Source of the DNA: an uncultured Rhodospirillaceae bacterium
GTDB lineage: Bacteria > Pseudomonadota > Alphaproteobacteria > RF32 > CAG-239
Direction of reading: 5' to 3'
Assembly: GCA_900313355.1 (NCBI GenBank)
Contig: OMQZ01000013.1
Span: 1 to 12,789, forward strand
Length of the DNA: 12,789 nucleotides
A program made the translations under genes and the position numbers. How positions within the stretch are numbered: the stretch's first letter is position 1; every line of letters begins with the position of its first letter. Below, in pieces: positions 7,212-12,789 of the stretch. A model generated the notes under the pieces. That model was not told where the DNA came from. It did not search any database and saw only the letters and a list, made by a program, of their open reading frames with translations.

Positions 7212-7774
7212 TGAAGCTTGAGAGCCTGATAGATTTTGAGTGGTATAATGAACCTGAAAACGTTATTTTTTCGGATCAGGAAATGAAAATTGTTGCCAAA
7301 CCCTTAACTGATTTTTGGCAGTCGCTTCATCACCAAATCAAAAAAGACAACGGCCATTTTTTCTATAAAAAGATAAGCAGTAACTTTTCTTTGCGCATCA
7401 AATGGCGTTTTGAAAATGCAACGCCGTTTAAACAATGCGGCGTGATGGTCACCTCTGATGAGCGAAATTGGTTTAAGGCGTCGATTCTTGCAAAAGATGA
7501 AAACAGGCCCGAAATAGGAACCTGTTTAACGCTTGGCGGACATTCCGACTGGGCGGGAACACATCTGCAAAATATGCCAGATGTGATTTTCTATAAACTT
7601 GAGCGCAGAGGTGATGATTTTGTCTGTTCTTATAGTTTAGACGGTCAAACATATATCAGACTGCGTCAATTTTATTTGCACGGCATTGAAAGCGAAATGA
7701 AAGTCGGAGCATATCTTGCATCGCCCCAAAACGAAAATTTTGAAGCCGTTTTGGATGAAGTGGATATAAATTAA
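7211..7774 (+). CDS. DUF1349 family protein (concanavalin A-like fold)
   Basis: A 187-aa soluble protein without signal peptide or TM segment. It starts at an ATG sharing one base with the J-protein stop (TAATG), with AAAAGGA at 7197-7203 seven bases upstream, so translation is probably coupled. DUF1349 proteins are beta-sandwiches of the concanavalin A-like type, related to yeast YBR033W-like/'regulation of enolase' proteins, and mostly uncharacterised. Matching landmarks are WYNEPENVIF near the start, a FSLRIKWRF strand, QCGVMVTSDERNWFKASI, SDWAGT, YKLERRGDDFVCSYSLDG and MKVGAYLASP..ENFEAVLDEV at the end. A sugar- or ligand-binding role is suggested by the fold only. The pairing with a cochaperone is visible; a shared function is inference. 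Confidence 0.85.
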   Translation: MKLESLIDFEWYNEPENVIFSDQEMKIVAKPLTDFWQSLHHQIKKDNGHFFYKKISSNFSLRIKWRFENATPFKQCGVMVTSDERNWFKASILAKDENRPEIGTCLTLGGHSDWAGTHLQNMPDVIFYKLERRGDDFVCSYSLDGQTYIRLRQFYLHGIESEMKVGAYLASPQNENFEAVLDEVDIN

Positions 7775-7783
7775 AAAAAAGTC

Positions 7784-7811
7784 TTGCATTTCATCAAAAA
7801 AGTTTTATACC
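7784..7811 (+). promoter_or_regulatory. Probable promoter of the efflux operon
   Basis: TTGCAT (7784-7789) and TATACC (7806-7811) are separated by 16 bases and match four of six positions each. The -10 overlaps the left arm of the palindrome at 7807-7824, so a bound repressor would block RNA polymerase. The leader would be about 30 bases. Confidence 0.5.
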
Positions 7812-7824
7812 TACCCGAAGGTAT
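7807..7824 (+). promoter_or_regulatory. Probable TetR-family operator (palindrome)
   Basis: ATACCT-ACCCGA-AGGTAT is an 18-base palindrome with perfect six-base arms; inner bases C7814 and G7817 also pair. The arms resemble operators of TetR-type efflux regulators I know with ATACCT/AGGTAT cores. It lies directly ahead of the tetR gene and over the -10 element, which suggests autorepression of the whole operon and release by a pump substrate. Confidence 0.6.
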
Positions 7825-7849
7825 GTAAATAGAACGAAAGTTTAGGGAC

Positions 7850-8464
7850 TTGAAACGCACAAAAGAAGAAGCCTTAAAAACGCGGCAGATAATTTTGCAA
7901 TCCGCGCTTGATTTGTTTTATCAAAAAGGTTATTCAAAAACAACTTTTGATGAAATAGCCTCACGAATTGAGCTGACAAAAGGTGCTGTTTATTGGCATT
8001 TTAAAAACAAACCTGATTTAGTGGCAGCGTTGATTAACGATTATATTGCAAAAAAAAATCAATTTCTTAAACAAAAGAACCTTGCGTTAAATCAATTTAA
8101 AGATATTGAGGCGTATTTTCTGGCGACGGCTGATTTTATTTTAGGTGATGAAAACGCATTAAAGCTTGCATTTTTCCTTTCGCTTCAAATGGAGTGGTCC
8201 GAAACGATTATCACAAAAGTGATGGAAAAAATAGGGCAAAATAAAAAATTTATATTTTTATATTTGAAAGATAGTTTAGTTTTAATGCAAAAAAACGGAG
8301 AAATAAGAGAAGATATTGACACCGACATTTTGTCTTCGCTGATTATTAATTTATGGACAGGAAATCTGGAGGCATATTTGAGTAAAAGATGTTCGGTTGA
8401 TTTAAAAGTTATGATTAAAAAAAGTTTTGATTTGTTGTTTAACGGTTTAAAGGGAAAGGAATAA
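7850..8464 (+). CDS. TetR/AcrR-family repressor of the downstream efflux operon
   Basis: A 204-aa transcription repressor. The start is a TTG at 7850: no ATG or GTG lies between the upstream in-frame stop (7826-7828) and the HTH, and the family aligns from about this point (KRTKEEALKTRQIIL, as in AcrR). The GGGA at 7845-7848 is only one or two bases before the TTG, which is unusually tight, so translation may be weak. The TetR_N domain is about residues 10-56, with FDEIASRIELTKGAVYWHF as the helix-turn-helix and KNKPDLVAALI following. The C-terminal ligand-binding and dimer domain (about 70-204) is divergent, as usual. It is two bases from the adaptor gene and shares its promoter; it likely represses itself and the pump through the palindrome at 7807-7824. 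The inducer is unknown. Confidence 0.88.
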   Translation: MKRTKEEALKTRQIILQSALDLFYQKGYSKTTFDEIASRIELTKGAVYWHFKNKPDLVAALINDYIAKKNQFLKQKNLALNQFKDIEAYFLATADFILGDENALKLAFFLSLQMEWSETIITKVMEKIGQNKKFIFLYLKDSLVLMQKNGEIREDIDTDILSSLIINLWTGNLEAYLSKRCSVDLKVMIKKSFDLLFNGLKGKE

Positions 8465-8466
8465 AA

Positions 8467-9624
8467 ATGTTACTGACGAAACCTCATAAAAGCATTATCT
8501 TAAAACGCTTGGCTTTTGTTATTTTGTGCGTTGCGTTCGGGTGGTTCTTAAAGTCGAAGTTAACACCGCAGATGGGTATGGGTGCATTTGGCGCAGGAAC
8601 GCCTTATGTCTTAGTCGAAGAAATGGAGCTGCAATCGGTTGCCAAAGAAAGAAGCCATATTGCGCACGTTGAAGCAATCAACAGCGTTAATCTTCAGCCT
8701 AAAGTGAACGGAACGATCGGAGAAGTTCATTTCACGGAAGGAAGTTTCGTCAATGAAGGAGACATTTTATTCACGATTGAGGCTTCGAGTTTTAAGGCTA
8801 CGCTTGAATTAAGAAAAGCAGAGCTTGCAAAAGCAAAAGCCGGCTTAACCGAAGCTGAGCGCAATTACAACCGTCAAATTAAATTAAGCAAACAAAACAT
8901 CGCTTCCAAAGCAACATTTGACGCGGCAGAAAGTGCATTTTTGCAAGCAAAAGCAGGCGTCGCGCAGGCTGAGGCAAACTTAGAATTAGCTGAAATCAAT
9001 TATAATGATACATTCAGCCGTGCGCCAATCAGCGGTTATATCGGTAAAGCTCTCGTCACAAAAGGAAACCGTGTTGTCGCTTCAACACAAACACTTGCAA
9101 AAATTGTTCAATTAAACCCGATTCGTATTGCTTTTACACTAACAGATAAAGAATTTTTGGAATTTAAGAACGAAAGCAACGATGATGATCCGTCAGATAT
9201 CAAAGCACGCATTACGATGCCGGACGGACGAAGTGTTATTAAAGAGTTTAAGTCAAGCTTTGCTGACAACGAAGTAAGTACCGCAACGGCAACGGTGGCA
9301 ATCTATGGTGATTTTGAAAATGATGACGAATTGTTGCTGCCCGGAAGCTATGTTCAAATTGCGCTGATTTTGGATGACGACGAAAGTATCTTAATTCCTC
9401 AAGCGGCTTTAGCCCAAGATGAAGAAGGTTTTTATACATTCGTGGTTAATCAGGACAGCGTCGCTCAAGAACGTCGCCTGATTTTAGGAGAGGTTATAGG
9501 CGACAGACAAATTGTTAAATCAGGCTTAAATGAGGGTGATAAAGTGGTTATCAAAGGTATTCAAAAACTCAAACACGGTCAAAAAGTTGAAGCAGGATTG
9601 GTTTCTGCAAACAAAGAAATGTAA
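8467..9624 (+). CDS. RND efflux periplasmic adaptor (membrane-fusion protein, HlyD/AcrA family)
   Basis: A 385-aa adaptor that links an RND pump to an outer-membrane channel across the periplasm. An N-terminal hydrophobic segment (about 15-28) anchors it; C21 lacks a small residue before it, so it does not form a good lipobox and the protein is probably membrane-anchored rather than lipidated. In order: first lipoyl half (about 75-106, LQPKVNGTIGEVHFTEGSFV), alpha-helical hairpin (about 107-178, AKAKAGLTEAERNY...AQAEANLELAEINY), second lipoyl half (APISGYIGKALVTKG, 186-200), beta-barrel (about 210-300, ending LLPGSYVQIAL) and membrane-proximal domain (about 305-375, ILIPQAALAQDEEGFYTFVV and LGEVIGDRQIVKSGLNEGDKV). 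AAAGGA at 8455-8460 sets the ATG. It sits between tetR and the pump gene. Confidence 0.93.
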   Translation: MLLTKPHKSIILKRLAFVILCVAFGWFLKSKLTPQMGMGAFGAGTPYVLVEEMELQSVAKERSHIAHVEAINSVNLQPKVNGTIGEVHFTEGSFVNEGDILFTIEASSFKATLELRKAELAKAKAGLTEAERNYNRQIKLSKQNIASKATFDAAESAFLQAKAGVAQAEANLELAEINYNDTFSRAPISGYIGKALVTKGNRVVASTQTLAKIVQLNPIRIAFTLTDKEFLEFKNESNDDDPSDIKARITMPDGRSVIKEFKSSFADNEVSTATATVAIYGDFENDDELLLPGSYVQIALILDDDESILIPQAALAQDEEGFYTFVVNQDSVAQERRLILGEVIGDRQIVKSGLNEGDKVVIKGIQKLKHGQKVEAGLVSANKEM

Positions 9625-9642
9625 AAAAGGAAAAAAAGAAAA

Positions 9643-12600
9643 ATGTTTTCAAAATTTTTTATTGAACGCCCTCGTTTTGCAATCGTGATTGCCATTGTGA
9701 TGTCTTTGGCAGGCTTGATTGCACTGTTTTCACTACCAATCTCGCTTTATCCGCAAATTACCCCGCCTGAAGTTAATATTTCGGCAAACTATACAGGTGC
9801 ATCTGCAGAAGTTGTTGCCAACACAATCGGTATTCCGATTGAGCAGGAAGTCAACGGTGTGGAAAATATGCTTTACATGAACTCAACTTCATCTAATTCA
9901 GGCAGCTACCGCTTGTCGGTCAGTTTTGAAGTCGGCACGGATCCGGATATGGCTCAAGTCAAAGTTCAAAACCGTGTTCAACAAGCCATGAGCAAACTTC
10001 CGAGTGAAGTTCAACAATATGGTATTTCAGTCAAACGCAGATCTTCAGATATTTTGGGCTTTTTAGTTGTTCGCTCGCCAAAAGGTACGCATGATAGGCA
10101 GTTTTTAAGTAACTATGTTGAAAACAACGTTAAAAATAACTTGGCGCGCTTGTACGGTGTCGGTGAAGTGAGTGTTTATGCCTCACCTTTGTCAATGCGT
10201 GTTTGGCTTGATTCAAATAAAATTGCTGCGTTAAATATTCCTGTTTCTGCGGTTCGCAGTGCAATTTCGAGCCAAAACTTTCAGCCATCATTAGGTTCGG
10301 TCGGCTCAATGCCCGGAGATGAGGGCCAACAAATGGTTTACACACTTGAAACGCAAGGACGCTTAAATGAGGTAAAAGATTTTGAAAATATTATCATCCG
10401 CACGGAAGAAGACGGCGGTTTAGTTCGCTTAAAAGATATTGCAAAGGTCGAAATCGGATACGAACACTATTCATTCAAATCAGAAGTAGACGGCGCAACA
10501 TCTATTTCAATCGGTTTGAACACCTTATCAGGAGCAAACGCAATTGATGCCATGAAGGCGGTAAGAGCCGAATTGAAGAGATTGTCTCAGTTTTATCCTG
10601 AAGATTTTGAAATAGACATTTTCTTTGATGCAACGGATTATATTAAAGCCTCAATTGAAGAAGTAACGATTACACTGCTTTTAACCTTTGCACTTGTGGT
10701 GTTTGTGTGTTATATCTTTTTACAGGATTGGCGTTCAACGCTTGTACCGTCAATCACTATTCCGGTTTCGCTGCTTGCAACGTTTGCCGTGATGTTGGCA
10801 TTAGGTTACAGCCTAAACATCTTAACATTGTTCGGTTTGGTTTTAGCCATCGGTTTGGTGGTTGATGATGCCATTGTGGTGGTTGAGCGTGTGTTAACGC
10901 TTATGGCTCAAGAAAAGCTTTCGCCGAAAGAGGCCGCTGTCAAAGCAATGTCTCAGGTTTCATCAGCCATTGTGGCAACAACACTGGTGTTGTTGGCAAT
11001 TTTTGTGCCGATTGCCTTCATTGGCGGTATTACCGGAAAAATTTATCAGCAGTTCGCGATTTCAATTTCATTTGCCGTGACTTTTTCATCAGTAAATGCC
11101 TTAACTTTGTCTCCGGCGTTGTGTGCAACAATTCTGCGCCCTCTAAAACCGGCAACATACGGACCTTTGCTTTGGTTTAATAAAATCGTAGATAAGAGCC
11201 GAAACAAATATTTGGCAATCGTTGGCTACATTGCAAGAAAGGTAAGTGTTATCGGTTTGATATTGGTGCTTTTGTTTGTGGCAAATATGTTCTTCTTTAA
11301 ATTGAGCCACACGAGCTTTATTCCGCCGGAAGATCAGGGCGTCATTTTAGCAAACGTTCAATTACCTGAGGGTGCAACACAGCCGAGAACGGATTATGTA
11401 ATGCACAAAATTATTCCGATGATAAAACAAGAAAAAAGTGTTGATTCAGTGATGGATATTATCGGTTTTTCGATGCTCTCCGGTCAAGGTGAAAATGTTG
11501 GTATGGGCATTATTCACTTAAAACCTTGGAACAAACGCAAAGGCAAAAATGAATATTCGACGAACATTTTAAATCGAATTAAAGCAACCTTAGCTTCCGT
11601 TCCTGAAGCCGACATCAACTTATTCGAGTTTCCGGCAATTCCCGGACTTGGAGCAACGGGCGGACTTGATTTTAGATTGCAGTCCCTTTATTCATCTGAT
11701 CCGAAAGCTTTGGACACGGTTGTTAAAAGCTTTGTGGCAAGAGTAAATGCTTTGCCTGAAATTATGTATGCTTTTTCAACCTATACGGCAGCCACGCCGC
11801 ATGCTCATATTGAAATAGACAAAGAAAAAGCGGAGGTTATGAAAGTTTCCATATCTTCGATTTATTCGGTTTTGCAAAATTACCTTGGCTCAGGTTATGT
11901 AAACGATATTAACATCGGCACACAGGTCAATAAGGTGATGATACAGGCAGACTGGAACTATCGAAAAGATATCGAAAGCATTAAAAAGCTTTACGTCCAT
12001 TCAAATGACGGAAATATGGTTCCGCTCGGCAGCTTAATTAAAATTGAAATGATTCAAGCTCCGCGCAGCTTAGATCGCTACAATCAATTTCCGGCAGCAA
12101 CCATCACGGCAATGACAACCCCCGGTGTTTCAAGCGGACAAGCCATGAAAGCCATGGAAGATTTGGCAGACAAAGCATTGCCGAACGGCTATAGTTATGA
12201 ATGGTCAACAATGAGCTTGCAAGAAAAGAAAAACAGCGGACAAGTCGGCGGTTTGATTGCACTTGCGGTTTTATTCGGCTATTTGTTCCTTGTGGCTCAA
12301 TATGAAAGCTGGATGTTGCCTGTGTCAGTTTTAAGCTCAGTGTTTGTTGCAATGTTGGGTGCATTTTTCGGTATTTTAATTTCAGGAGTACCGCTGAGCA
12401 TTTATGCACAGCTTGGTTTGATTTTGCTCGTCGGATTAGCCTCAAAGAACGCTATTTTGATTGTGGAATTTGCGCGCGATGAACGCGCCAAAGGCTCTTC
12501 GATTGAAAAAGCCGCAACAGTTGCAACAAAAGAACGTTTCAGAGCTGTTCTGATGACCGCATTTACGTTTATTTTAGGCGTGTTCCCGTTAATCGTTGCA

Positions 12601-12762
12601 ACCGGAGCAGGTGCGGGGAGCCGTGTGGCAATCGGTGTGCCGGTGTTCTACGGAATGCTGATTGGAACGGCAGGCGGTTTGGTCGTTATTCCGCTTTTAT
12701 ATGTTTTGTTCCAAACAATCACGGAAAAATATACCAAAAAAGGAACAAAAAAGAGGTCTTAA
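9643..12762 (+). CDS. RND multidrug efflux pump, inner-membrane transporter (HAE1, AcrB/MexF type)
   Basis: At 1039 aa it is the full length of AcrB-type pumps. These work as trimers that use the proton gradient to expel drugs from the periplasm and inner membrane. The first TM helix (about 9-30) begins [20 protein letters not shown]. The porter motif [20 protein letters not shown] (34-53) and [15 protein letters not shown] follow. TM4 carries the proton-relay pair D408/D409 in [21 protein letters not shown]935 in [21 protein letters not shown] and R967 in [11 protein letters not shown] match the relay residues of E. coli AcrB (K940 and R971). The second half repeats the porter and TM arrangement (about 540-700 and 870-1025). 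All key residues are present, so it should be active. It is 18 bases after the adaptor gene; an SD-like AAAGGA lies 12 bases before the ATG, a long spacing. It ends in a terminator. Confidence 0.96.
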   Translation: MFSKFFIERPRFAIVIAIVMSLAGLIALFSLPISLYPQITPPEVNISANYTGASAEVVANTIGIPIEQEVNGVENMLYMNSTSSNSGSYRLSVSFEVGTDPDMAQVKVQNRVQQAMSKLPSEVQQYGISVKRRSSDILGFLVVRSPKGTHDRQFLSNYVENNVKNNLARLYGVGEVSVYASPLSMRVWLDSNKIAALNIPVSAVRSAISSQNFQPSLGSVGSMPGDEGQQMVYTLETQGRLNEVKDFENIIIRTEEDGGLVRLKDIAKVEIGYEHYSFKSEVDGATSISIGLNTLSGANAIDAMKAVRAELKRLSQFYPEDFEIDIFFDATDYIKASIEEVTITLLLTFALVVFVCYIFLQDWRSTLVPSITIPVSLLATFAVMLALGYSLNILTLFGLVLAIGLVVDDAIVVVERVLTLMAQEKLSPKEAAVKAMSQVSSAIVATTLVLLAIFVPIAFIGGITGKIYQQFAISISFAVTFSSVNALTLSPALCATILRPLKPATYGPLLWFNKIVDKSRNKYLAIVGYIARKVSVIGLILVLLFVANMFFFKLSHTSFIPPEDQGVILANVQLPEGATQPRTDYVMHKIIPMIKQEKSVDSVMDIIGFSMLSGQGENVGMGIIHLKPWNKRKGKNEYSTNILNRIKATLASVPEADINLFEFPAIPGLGATGGLDFRLQSLYSSDPKALDTVVKSFVARVNALPEIMYAFSTYTAATPHAHIEIDKEKAEVMKVSISSIYSVLQNYLGSGYVNDINIGTQVNKVMIQADWNYRKDIESIKKLYVHSNDGNMVPLGSLIKIEMIQAPRSLDRYNQFPAATITAMTTPGVSSGQAMKAMEDLADKALPNGYSYEWSTMSLQEKKNSGQVGGLIALAVLFGYLFLVAQYESWMLPVSVLSSVFVAMLGAFFGILISGVPLSIYAQLGLILLVGLASKNAILIVEFARDERAKGSSIEKAATVATKERFRAVLMTAFTFILGVFPLIVATGAGAGSRVAIGVPVFYGMLIGTAGGLVVIPLLYVLFQTITEKYTKKGTKKRS

Positions 12763-12777
12763 ATGACCTCTTTTTTT
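12747..12777 (+). terminator. Rho-independent terminator of the efflux operon
   Basis: GAGGTC (12753-12758) pairs with GACCTC (12765-12770), extended by six A-T pairs to a 12-base-pair stem (12747-12758 and 12765-12776), with a six-base loop and a T7 run. The left arm is made of the last codons of the pump gene and its TAA stop lies in the loop. The symmetric A and T tracts mean it could also work in the opposite direction. Confidence 0.88.
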
Positions 12778-12789
12778 ATCTTCACAAAA

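Overview
The window is a gene-dense stretch of an AT-rich bacterial chromosome. Several features point to an alphaproteobacterium: an accA start that reads like the alphaproteobacterial form, an ELM1/DUF1022 gene, complete yejA and yejB homologues, and a promoter ahead of a J-protein that fits the alphaproteobacterial RpoH (heat-shock sigma) pattern. Stops are TAA, TGA and TAG with the standard code, and TTG starts are used. I cannot fix the lineage further from sequence alone; an uncultured host- or gut-associated alphaproteobacterium would fit. There is no sign of phage, IS elements, CRISPR, rRNA or tRNA.

Layout, left to right. (1) 1-191, minus strand: the N-terminal 63 codons of accA, cut by the window edge. 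(2) 192-362: a divergent intergenic region. (3) 366-4391, plus strand: an overlapping three-gene unit. It holds an unrecognised two-TM membrane protein with a long charged tail, then yejA (periplasmic peptide-binding protein), then yejB (permease). The second permease yejE and the ATPase yejF that normally complete this importer do not follow. (4) 4417-5385, minus strand: an ELM1/DUF1022 gene convergent with yejB. (5) 5523-6212, plus strand: two small exported proteins of unknown function, one with a cleavable signal peptide and one a lipoprotein. (6) 6273-7774, plus strand: a zinc-finger-less DnaJ/CbpA-type cochaperone, with a DUF1349 protein coupled to it by a TAATG junction. (7) 7850-12762, plus strand: a TetR/AcrR repressor, a membrane-fusion protein and an AcrB/MexF-type RND pump, ending in a strong intrinsic terminator.

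The genes form three functional units. The first is probably an oligopeptide importer, incomplete here, with an unknown membrane partner. The second is a heat-shock-linked cochaperone transcript: a CTTG-N18-CCTATAT promoter ends at the 3' end of the lipoprotein gene, and a short inverted repeat overlaps the cochaperone's ribosome binding site. The third is a self-regulated multidrug-efflux operon, where a palindrome overlapping the promoter is the likely TetR operator. No outer-membrane channel gene lies in the efflux operon.

I found no convincing wholly new system. The points most worth a second look are the heat-shock promoter with its SD-sequestering repeat, the orphan yejAB pair with its overlapping membrane gene, and the cochaperone/DUF1349 coupling.
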